Under the pieces are notes generated by a model. The model searched no databases. It was given only the letters and a program-made list of their open reading frames with translations, and was not told the DNA's origin. The translations under genes and the position numbers were made by a program. A DNA stretch of 15,107 nucleotides, from positions 1 through 15,107 of the forward strand of contig CAYRWY010000100.1 of NCBI GenBank assembly GCA_964427955.1, read 5' to 3'. The stretch comes from JACRBK01 sp964427955. GTDB taxonomy: Bacteria; Chloroflexota; Anaerolineae; Aggregatilineales; Aggregatilineaceae. Shown here in pieces: positions 1 to 5,910 of this stretch. The stretch's first letter is position 1; every line of letters starts with the position of its first letter.

Positions 1-1200
1 GTAATACTGCGCTTCCCACATCTGGTGCTGGCCCACGTCCGTGATCACGGTGGCATTGCCGTGCGTCGCTTTCCACATATCGTGGATCACATGAGCCGCA
101 AACAACCGGTCGCCGACGTCACGATTGACGATGTCGCGCTCGTCGGATTCTTCCATCCAGTCGTGAATCTGGCCCAACCAGGCCCGGTGTTCGGTGGCGG
201 GCAGCGACGGGAGGATCTGGCCGAGCACGGCTTTCAGGTCGCCCTCGATAGGCAGCTCGACCCGGACATTCTTGTGCAGCTCCGAGGGATCGATGTCGAT
301 GTGAATCTTCTTGGCGTTCGGCGCATAGGTCTTGAGGTTGCCGGTCACGCGGTCGTCGAAGCGCATCCCAAAGGCCAGCAGCAGATCGGCATTCTGGATG
401 GCATTGTTGGCCGATCCCGTGCCGTGCATTCCCATCATACCCAACGACAGCGGGTGATTTTCCGGCAGGCCGCCCTTGCCCAACAGCGTCAGCGCGAAGG
501 GGGTTTGCGTTCTCTCAATGAACTGCAACACTTCGCGGGTCGCGCCCGACATCAAGATGCCATGTCCGGCCAGCACGACAGGCCGCTCGGACTCCTGGAT
601 CAACCGGAGCGCGGCTTCGACCTGCTCATCCGTCGCCGCCTGGCGGGGGTGATAGCCGGTCATCCGGATTTCTTCTTCGGGGTAGATGAACTCGGTCTTG
701 GCATTCTGGACGTCCTTGGGGATGTCCACCAATACCGGACCGGGACGCCCCGTCCGCGCGATGTGGAACGCCTCGCGGATCGTATAGGCGAGATCTTCGA
801 CATCATACACCAGGTAATTGTGCTTGGTGATCGGCTGGGTGATGCCGGTGATGTCCACTTCCTGGAAAGCGTCCGTGCCGATCAGCGGGGTCGCGACCTG
901 GCCGGTGATGCACACGATGGGCGACGAGTCCATCATGGCGGTGGCGATACCGGTCACCAGATTGGTCGCGCCTGGGCCAGAGGTGCCAATCGCCACACCC
1001 ACTTTGCCGCTGGCGCGGGCATAGCCGTCGGCCATGTGCGCCGCGCTCTGCTCGTGGCGGACCAGCACATGGTGAATCTGCGGATACTTGCTCAGCGTAT
1101 CGTAGAAGGGCAAAATCGCGCCCCCCGGATATCCGAACATGACCTCCACGCCTTCGCGGAGTAGACATTCAAAGATAATTTCTGCGCCGGTTAGTTTCAT
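1..1200 (-). CDS. ilvB: Acetolactate synthase large (catalytic) subunit, partial at the C-terminus
   Basis: This ThDP-dependent enzyme condenses two pyruvates, or pyruvate and 2-oxobutyrate, in the first common step of valine, leucine and isoleucine synthesis. Translation from the ATG at 1200 is open for 400 codons to the window edge. It begins MKLTGAEIIFECLLREGVEV and shows FGYPGGAILPFYD (22-34), the RHEQSAAHMADGYAR segment with the catalytic Glu at about residue 50, and GTSGPGATNLVTGIA. The visible end, VGQHQMWEAQYY, is the start of the C-terminal ThDP-binding domain. Family members have about 560-590 residues, so roughly 170 are missing. The start is supported by an AGGAGAAG ribosome binding site just upstream. 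It lies 29 bp after ilvE and is presumably co-transcribed from the ilvD promoter. The ilvN regulatory subunit and ilvC would be expected beyond the edge but cannot be seen. Confidence 0.96.
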   Translation of the reverse strand, partial: MKLTGAEIIFECLLREGVEVMFGYPGGAILPFYDTLSKYPQIHHVLVRHEQSAAHMADGYARASGKVGVAIGTSGPGATNLVTGIATAMMDSSPIVCITGQVATPLIGTDAFQEVDITGITQPITKHNYLVYDVEDLAYTIREAFHIARTGRPGPVLVDIPKDVQNAKTEFIYPEEEIRMTGYHPRQAATDEQVEAALRLIQESERPVVLAGHGILMSGATREVLQFIERTQTPFALTLLGKGGLPENHPLSLGMMGMHGTGSANNAIQNADLLLAFGMRFDDRVTGNLKTYAPNAKKIHIDIDPSELHKNVRVELPIEGDLKAVLGQILPSLPATEHRAWLGQIHDWMEESDERDIVNRDVGDRLFAAHVIHDMWKATHGNATVITDVGQHQMWEAQYY

Positions 1201-1229
1201 GTCATCTTCTCCTGTTCACCTGGAAGCCG

Positions 1230-2192
1230 TCACCGACCCTCGAAGCAGCGGACCAATCCATCGCTCACACTGGCGGAATGGACTGGAGTCAACCATCCAA
1301 AGCGGTCCGGCAGTCGACCGGAAGTGATATCGAAAAATTCTTGCTGGATACGCTGCGTAACCGGCCCACGCTTGCCACAGCCGACCTGCACCCGATCCAC
1401 CGCCCGGACCGGAGTCACTTCCGCCGCCGTGCCCGTCAAGAACATTTCATCCGCCGTGTAGAGCATTTCGCGGGCGATCAACTGCTCGCGAACTTCATAA
1501 CCGAGATCGCGGGCAATGGTGAGCACGCACTCGCGCGTGACTCCGCCCAGGATAGAGGCCGCCAACGGCGTGGTGAAAAGAACGTTATTGAAGACCAGGA
1601 AGATATTCTCCCCTGCCCCTTCGCTCACGTAGCCGTTCACGTCCAGGGCGAGGCCTTCGTCGAAGCCGTTGTCCTTGGCTTCCATCGAGATCAACTGGCT
1701 GTTGATATACTGCCCGCCGATCTTCGCCAGCGCCGGCAGGGTGTCCGGGGCCATGCGCCGCCAGGAGCTGACCATCACGCTGACGCCGTTCTCAATCGCG
1801 TCGGCGCCCAGATAGCGGCCCCATTCCATCGTGAAGATCACGGTTTCGGTCGGGCACGCCCGGCCATCCACCCCCAGGGACTCGCTGCCGCGAAAGACCA
1901 GCGGGCGGATGTAGCAGCTCTGGTGACCGTTGCGCACCACCGTTTCGACCAGCGCTTCGGCCATTTCCTTAGGAGAATAGGGCACCTCCAGCCGGACGAT
2001 CTTACAGGAATTGAACAGGCGGCGAACGTGCGGTTCCAGACCCAAGATCGCTGGGCCGTCGGGCGTGCTGTACGCACGGATTCCCTCGAATACACTGGAA
2101 CCGTAGTGCAGGCCATGTACACTGACATGTACGTTGGCCGATTCCCAGGGAACCCACTGCCCGTTGTACCAGACCCAGTCACATGTTTTCAT
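1230..2192 (-). CDS. ilvE: Branched-chain amino acid aminotransferase
   Basis: This is a PLP-dependent class IV aminotransferase that performs the last, reversible transamination giving Val, Leu and Ile with glutamate as donor. The protein has 320 residues and starts MKTCDWVWYNGQWVPWESAN. An in-frame extension upstream to 2309 was rejected because AAGGAGAG lies just before the ATG at 2192. Visible family features are HGLHYGSSVFEGIRAY (26-41), YIRPLVFRG (94-102), the AKIGGQY segment with the likely PLP lysine at about 157, SEGAGENIF (190-198) and the TGTAAEVTPV segment. The usual family C-terminus falls near GWLTPV; here about 16 further residues follow before the TGA. It sits 50 bp after ilvD and 29 bp before ilvB, so it is the middle gene of an ilvDEB operon. 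Confidence 0.95.
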   Translation of the reverse strand: MKTCDWVWYNGQWVPWESANVHVSVHGLHYGSSVFEGIRAYSTPDGPAILGLEPHVRRLFNSCKIVRLEVPYSPKEMAEALVETVVRNGHQSCYIRPLVFRGSESLGVDGRACPTETVIFTMEWGRYLGADAIENGVSVMVSSWRRMAPDTLPALAKIGGQYINSQLISMEAKDNGFDEGLALDVNGYVSEGAGENIFLVFNNVLFTTPLAASILGGVTRECVLTIARDLGYEVREQLIAREMLYTADEMFLTGTAAEVTPVRAVDRVQVGCGKRGPVTQRIQQEFFDITSGRLPDRFGWLTPVHSASVSDGLVRCFEGR

Positions 2193-2242
2193 CGTTCGCT
2201 CTCCTTGTACGCTGCCTTCTGCAAATGCTTGCGACGTCGTCC

Positions 2243-3913
2243 CTACTGGTCGAGGAACACCGCGCCGGTGCTGGCACTGCTGACCAGCCGGGCATAACGC
2301 CGCAGCCAACGACTCTCGATTGCGGGGACAAAGGGCGGCAGAGCCGCCAGACGACGCTGGACCTCCGCCGGATCGACCCGCAGATCGAGCGTCCGCGCAT
2401 CCAGGTTGATGTCAATCAGATCCCCGGCCTGCACGGCGGCCAGCGGCCCGCGGGCGGCAGCTTCCGGGCTGACATGCCCGATGGAAATGCCACGACTGCC
2501 GCCGGAAAAACGGCCATCGGTCACCAGGGCGACACTATCGCCCAATCCCATGCCTTGCAGTTGAGCGGTAGGCCCTAACATTTCCTGCATCCCCGGACCG
2601 CCGCGCGGCCCTTCGTAGCGGATGACCACCACGTCCCCCGCCTGAACCTCACGATTCAGAATGCCATACGAGGCAGCTTCTTCGCTGTCGTAAAGACGCG
2701 CCGGGCCGCAGTGGTGGCGCATGGTTTCGGGCACGGCCCCAATCTTGATCACCGCCCCATCCGGCGCCAGGCTGCCGAACAACACCGACAGGCCGCCGGT
2801 TTCGCGGTAGGGTTTTTCGATGGAATGGATGACTTCATAATCTTTGATGCTCGCCGAGGCAATGCTCTCGCCCAGGGTCTGGCCGGAAACCGTCAGGCGG
2901 TCCAGGTGCAGCACGCCGTCGCGTTGGGAGATTTCCTTCAGAATGGCGGGGACGCCGCCCGCACGGTGCACGTCTTCCATGTGCCAGTGCGAGGCCGGGC
3001 TGACTTTGCAGATGTGCGGTACGCGCGCCGCGACCTGGTTGATCCGTTCCAGCGGGTAATCGACCCCGGCTTCATAGGCCAACGCCAGGGTATGCAGCAC
3101 GGTGTTGGTGCTGCCGCCCATCGCCATGTCGAGCGCGAAGGCGTCGTCGATGGCTTCCGCCGTAACGATACGGCGCGCCGTCAGGTCCATTTCGATCAAG
3201 ACCATGAGCTGGCGCGCCGCTTGTTGAGCGAGAGCGTTGCGTTCAGGAGATTGAGCCAGGGCCGATCCGTTATAGGGCAGGGCCAGCCCCAGCGCCTCCA
3301 TCAGGCAGTTCATCGAGTTCGCGGTGAACATGCCTGAGCACGATCCACAGGAGGGACAGCCGAAATCTTCCAGGGTCTTGAGTTCGCGCTCGTCAATCTT
3401 TCCGGCTTTGTAGGCGCCCACGCCTTCGAACACGCTGATCAAGTCCACCTTGCGACCATCGGGCGTGGTCCCCGCCGCCATCGGGCCACCGCTGACGAAG
3501 ATAGTCGGAATGTCGAGCCGCATCGCGGCCATCAACATGCCGGGCACGATCTTGTCACAGTTGGGGATGCAGATCATGCCATCAAACGCGTGGGCCATGA
3601 CCATCGTTTCGACGGAGTCGGCGATCAGTTCCCGGCTGGGCAGCGAAAAATTCATGCCCACGTGCCCCATCGCAATGCCGTCGTCAACGCCGATTGTGTT
3701 GAACTCGAACGGGATGCCACCGGCTTCGCGCACGGCCTGCTTGACCACCTTGCCGAAGTCTTGCAGGTGCACGTGTCCGGGGATGATGTCCACGTAGGAA
3801 TTCACCACCGCGATGAACGGCTTGTTCATGTCGGCATCGGTCACGCCGGTTGCTTTCAGCAAGCTGCGATGCGGTGCGCGTTCAAAGCCTTTTTTGATCC
3901 GATCCGAGCGCAT
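2243..3913 (-). CDS. ilvD: Dihydroxy-acid dehydratase
   Basis: This iron-sulfur enzyme dehydrates 2,3-dihydroxy-3-methylbutanoate and its methylvalerate homologue to the 2-oxo acids used by IlvE. The protein has 556 residues and starts MRSDRIKKGFERAPHRSLLK, the normal family N-terminus. A longer in-frame start at 4072 would run back through the second leader peptide region and is not credible. Motifs seen are DDGIAMGHVGMNFSLPSREL (77-96), CIPNCDKIVPGM (Cys119), CGSCSGMFTANSMNC (Cys189, Cys192), AMGGSTNTVLH and GRFSGGSRG. The position that carries an extra cysteine in the oxygen-stable [2Fe-2S] subgroup (TPCN) reads IPGHVHL (44-50) here, as in E. coli-type enzymes, so a [4Fe-4S] cluster is the better guess. 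It is the first gene of the ilvDEB operon, preceded by a long attenuator leader and a modest AAGG ribosome binding site. Confidence 0.96.
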   Translation of the reverse strand: MRSDRIKKGFERAPHRSLLKATGVTDADMNKPFIAVVNSYVDIIPGHVHLQDFGKVVKQAVREAGGIPFEFNTIGVDDGIAMGHVGMNFSLPSRELIADSVETMVMAHAFDGMICIPNCDKIVPGMLMAAMRLDIPTIFVSGGPMAAGTTPDGRKVDLISVFEGVGAYKAGKIDERELKTLEDFGCPSCGSCSGMFTANSMNCLMEALGLALPYNGSALAQSPERNALAQQAARQLMVLIEMDLTARRIVTAEAIDDAFALDMAMGGSTNTVLHTLALAYEAGVDYPLERINQVAARVPHICKVSPASHWHMEDVHRAGGVPAILKEISQRDGVLHLDRLTVSGQTLGESIASASIKDYEVIHSIEKPYRETGGLSVLFGSLAPDGAVIKIGAVPETMRHHCGPARLYDSEEAASYGILNREVQAGDVVVIRYEGPRGGPGMQEMLGPTAQLQGMGLGDSVALVTDGRFSGGSRGISIGHVSPEAAARGPLAAVQAGDLIDINLDARTLDLRVDPAEVQRRLAALPPFVPAIESRWLRRYARLVSSASTGAVFLDQ

Positions 3914-3951
3914 GATATCAACCTTCTTTTCTGCAACGTCCCTGACACTAA

Positions 3952-3979
3952 AGAGGCCATCCTGTTCGGGATGGCCTCT
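3952..3979 (-). terminator. Hairpin of the second ilv attenuator, weak U-tract
   Basis: This is a perfect 11-bp inverted repeat, AGAGGCCATCC / GGATGGCCTCT, with a 6-nt loop. It starts 20 nt after the stop of the second leader peptide and ends 38 nt before the ilvD start. In minus-strand RNA it is followed only by UUAG, so it is a poor intrinsic terminator by itself. It may act in attenuation, as a pause or Rho-assisted site, or as a 5' stabilising or processing structure for ilvDEB mRNA. Its left arm plus loop (3967-3974, CCATCCCG) is exactly complementary to CGGGATGG at 4048-4055 inside leader peptide gene 2. Confidence 0.6.
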
Positions 3980-3998
3980 GTCTTCTTTCTCTTCGGCC

Positions 3999-4130
3999 CT
4001 AGTGCGATTTTCGTTCGCTTGCGCTTTGCACCAGGACCGGCAGCGTCCCATCCCGTTGAACCCCCTTCTCAAGAGCGAGAAGGAGGCTAATTACGATAAC
4101 CAGAATAAGAGCCAGGGATGCTGCCAGCAT
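3999..4130 (-). CDS. Second ilv leader peptide (Leu/Ile/Val-rich, 43 aa)
   Basis: This short ORF, too small for ordinary gene callers, begins ATG at 4130 and stops with TAG at 3999-4001. An AGGA ribosome binding site lies 10 nt before the start. The peptide carries a block reading SLALILVIVISLLLAL (residues 5-20) and later LPVLV (31-35). The block resembles the control codons of enterobacterial ilv leader peptides. Its 24-nt start, the codons for SLALILVI, closely matches the equivalent codons of leader peptide 1. After the control block lies CGGGATGG (4048-4055), which can pair with the left arm of the downstream hairpin. A further hairpin, CCTCCTTCTC / GAGAAGGGGG around a 6-nt loop, lies over the end of the control block. 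The alternative reading is a real single-span membrane microprotein; position and complementarity favour a leader peptide. Confidence 0.65.
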   Translation of the reverse strand: MLAASLALILVIVISLLLALEKGVQRDGTLPVLVQSASERKSH

Positions 4131-4149
4131 GGTTGATCTGTCCTGTTAC

Positions 4150-4177
4150 AAAAAAACCTCCCGTTGTTTGGGAGGTT
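4150..4177 (-). terminator. Intrinsic terminator of the first ilv attenuator
   Basis: On the minus strand an 8-bp perfect stem AACCTCCC / GGGAGGTT with a 7-nt loop is followed directly by five further T residues (seven T in all). This is a textbook intrinsic terminator placed 34 nt after the stop of leader peptide 1 and about 240 nt before ilvD. The segment CCTCCCAA (4168-4175) can instead pair with TTGGGAGG (4218-4225) in the last codons of leader peptide 1, giving a mutually exclusive antiterminator. Confidence 0.85.
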
Positions 4178-4211
4178 CTGGTTAGACTGCGTTTAACCCG
4201 TGAGGCCCGAC

Positions 4212-4295
4212 TCAGGCCCTCCCAACCCCTAAAACCCCGCCTACAAGGACGGGGAGAACAATAATAAGGGACAGGGATTTCACCGAGTATTTCAT
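4212..4295 (-). CDS. First ilv leader peptide (Leu/Ile/Val-rich, 27 aa)
   Basis: This short ORF runs from ATG at 4295 to TGA at 4212-4214, about 36 nt downstream of the predicted transcription start. Residues 8-24 read LSLIIVLPVLVGGVLGV, and 13 of the 27 residues are Leu, Ile or Val. It ends in VGRA, recalling the tail of the E. coli ilvGMEDA leader peptide. Inside the gene a hairpin, CCCCGTCC / GGCGGGG with a bulge (4235-4254), lies just after the densest control codons and could be the pause structure. TTGGGAGG (4218-4225) at the end of the gene pairs with the terminator left arm. No strong Shine-Dalgarno sequence is visible before the ATG. The classical model predicts ribosome stalling at scarce Leu/Ile/Val-tRNA and hence read-through into ilvDEB. 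Confidence 0.75.
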   Translation of the reverse strand: MKYSVKSLSLIIVLPVLVGGVLGVGRA

Positions 4296-4337
4296 GATGT
4301 GCGGCTTGGTTTACGCTTTTTATCAAACGTTACGTAG

Positions 4338-4367
4338 ACTATACACTGCCGGTAAGCCCAGTGTCAA
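4338..4367 (-). promoter_or_regulatory. Promoter of the ilvDEB leader and operon
   Basis: Minus-strand TTGACA (4362-4367), a perfect -35 box, is separated by 18 bp from TATAGT (4338-4343), a five-of-six -10 box. AT-rich DNA precedes it. The predicted start near 4331 gives a leader of about 418 nt before ilvD, containing both leader peptides. It lies between the argH terminator and the ilv leader, so the ilv genes are a separate transcription unit from argGH. Confidence 0.75.
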
Positions 4368-4422
4368 CAGCAAACTGCCCAATTCTATGGCATACTTTTT
4401 GTACACTTTCCACAAAATTCTT

Positions 4423-4461
4423 CAATTCCAGGGTAAAAACCGGGTCTTCACCCTGGAATTG
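4423..4461 (-). terminator. argH terminator overlapping the stop codon, inside a longer inverted repeat
   Basis: On the minus strand, CCAGGGT-GAAG-ACCCGG (4440-4456, one bulged A) is followed by TTTTT (4435-4439), a compact intrinsic terminator whose loop contains part of the argH stop codon. The same region is also embedded in a perfect 12-bp inverted repeat, CAATTCCAGGGT / ACCCTGGAATTG (4423-4434 and 4450-4461). The two folds share the GGGT segment and cannot coexist. The long stem could form after transcription and protect the 3' end. Confidence 0.65.
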
Positions 4462-5833
4462 CCCCCCGCTGGCCAAGCCAGGTTCGGGCGTAAGCCAACT
4501 GGCGCTCGACATCGCCGGTGCCCCCGGCAGCGCGCCGCCGCTGCACTGCCGCCGCAAAATCGAACACGGTCTGGACGTCCGCTTCAAATACGTCCGAAAT
4601 GGTGTGATAGTCGTCCAGGGTCAACTGCGACAGCGCGCTATGCTTCGACTCGGCGAGCCGGACCACGCGCCCGGCCAGGCTGTGCGCCTGGCGGAAGGGC
4701 ACGCCCTTCTCCACCAGGTAATCGGCCAGATCGGTCGCCAGCATCGGCTCGACCAGCGCCGCGCGCGTCCGGTCGGGATTCAGGGTGAGCGTCTCCACCA
4801 GACCGGTCAACGGCGGCAGCAGGATCATCAGAGTCTCGTGCGCGTCGAACATCGGCTCTTTGTCTTCCTGCAAATCCTTATTATAACTGGTCGGCAGACC
4901 CTTGAGCGTGGCCAGCAGCCCGGTCAGGTGCCCGATCAGCCGCCCGGCCTTGCCGCGCGCGAGTTCGAGCGGGTCCGGGTTGCGCTTCTGGGGCATCAGG
5001 CTGCTGCCGGTGCTGTAGCGGTCATCCAGCCGGAAATAGCCCAGGCTGGGGTTGGCATACACGATCAAGTCTTCGGCCATCCGGCTCAGGTGCACGCCCA
5101 ACAGCGACAGGCTGAACAGGAACTCCGCCACATGATCCCGATCCGCCACCGCATCGAGGCTGTTGCGGGTGGCAGCGCGGAAGCCGAGCCGTTCCGCGAG
5201 ACGCTGGCGGTCGATGGCATACGGCGTTCCCGCCAGTGCACCCGCTCCCAGCGGACACTTGTCGCGCCAGGCGTCCGCCAGGTGTTCCAGACGCTCGACG
5301 TCGCGCGTCAGCGCCCAGAAGTGACTCAGCCACCAGTGGGAGACGGCAACCGGCTGGGCGGGTTGGAAATGGGTGTAGCCCGGCATCAGCGCCTCGCGAT
5401 GCTGCGACGCCTGGCCCAACATGGCCGCCAGCAGGCGCACCACCTGCCCCACGATCTGGTGCTGAGCCACCCGCAGCCAGAGCAGCACGTCCAGCGCCAC
5501 CTGATCGTTGCGGCTGCGCCCGGTGTGAAGCTTGCCCGCCACGTCGCCCAGCAGTTCTGTCAGACGGCGCTCGACGGCGGTGTGAATATCCTCGTCACCC
5601 GGCCCGGCGGCAAACGCGCCTCCCGCAAATTCAGCGCGCACCCGCTCCAGGCCGCTGGCGAGGGTCTCCCCCTCCTCTGATGTCAGCACGCCCGCCGCGA
5701 CCAACGCCTGCGCCCAGGCGATGCTGCCGGTGATGTCCACGTCGTACAGCCGCCAATCAAAGCGCAGGCTGTCATTCAGCCGCCGCACCGCATCATCCGT
5801 TGGTTGTGAAAAGACTCCGCCCCACAGCGTCAT
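4448..5833 (-). CDS. argH: Argininosuccinate lyase
   Basis: This enzyme cleaves argininosuccinate to arginine and fumarate, the final step of arginine synthesis. It belongs to the fumarase/aspartase superfamily and acts as a cytosolic tetramer. The protein has 461 residues, the usual family length, and starts MTLWGGVFSQPTDD, which matches the common LWGGRF opening. Visible motifs are TGRSRNDQV (104-112), GYTHFQPAQP (152-161, catalytic His), PLGAGALAGT (194-203) and the superfamily signature GSSLMPQKRNP (276-286) with the catalytic serine loop. AAGGTGAAGG precedes the ATG at 5833. It lies 77 bp after argG, with a hairpin terminator in the gap, and ends in a terminator overlapping its own stop codon. 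Confidence 0.97.
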   Translation of the reverse strand: MTLWGGVFSQPTDDAVRRLNDSLRFDWRLYDVDITGSIAWAQALVAAGVLTSEEGETLASGLERVRAEFAGGAFAAGPGDEDIHTAVERRLTELLGDVAGKLHTGRSRNDQVALDVLLWLRVAQHQIVGQVVRLLAAMLGQASQHREALMPGYTHFQPAQPVAVSHWWLSHFWALTRDVERLEHLADAWRDKCPLGAGALAGTPYAIDRQRLAERLGFRAATRNSLDAVADRDHVAEFLFSLSLLGVHLSRMAEDLIVYANPSLGYFRLDDRYSTGSSLMPQKRNPDPLELARGKAGRLIGHLTGLLATLKGLPTSYNKDLQEDKEPMFDAHETLMILLPPLTGLVETLTLNPDRTRAALVEPMLATDLADYLVEKGVPFRQAHSLAGRVVRLAESKHSALSQLTLDDYHTISDVFEADVQTVFDFAAAVQRRRAAGGTGDVERQLAYARTWLGQRGAIPG

Positions 5834-5871
5834 GATCCTTCACCTTATCCCTAGACTCATAGGCCGAAATT

Positions 5872-5899
5872 AAAAGGGCGGACCCGTGAGCCCGCCCTT
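5872..5899 (-). terminator. Intercistronic terminator between argG and argH
   Basis: On the minus strand an 8-bp stem AAGGGCGG / CCGCCCTT with a 10-nt loop is followed by TT and then AATTT. It begins 12 nt after the argG stop and ends 38 nt before the argH start. No obvious argH promoter was seen in the gap, so it probably acts as a leaky terminator or mRNA-stability element that lowers argH relative to argG. Confidence 0.6.
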
Positions 5900-5910
5900 C
5901 GATTGAGCGA

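Noticed and set aside
25..1164. A 379-codon plus-strand ORF at the left edge
   Set aside because: It is antisense to ilvB, whose minus-strand frame is open across the same region with unmistakable acetolactate synthase motifs. The plus-strand product resembles no known family and has the composition of a shadow frame in GC-rich DNA.
4087..4326. A 79-codon TTG-started minus-strand ORF across the ilv leader
   Set aside because: It is in a different frame from both leader peptides, crosses terminator 1 and has no family resemblance. The two ATG-started Leu/Ile/Val-rich ORFs explain the region better.
3914..4331. A T-box riboswitch as the ilv control element
   Set aside because: No T-box core sequence or specifier-loop arrangement was seen; the leader peptides and complementary segments give a sufficient explanation.
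4361..5680. Long plus-strand ORF opposite argH
   Set aside because: It is an antisense shadow of a fully conserved argH; its product is His/Arg/Gln-rich, as expected for the complement of GC-rich coding sequence.
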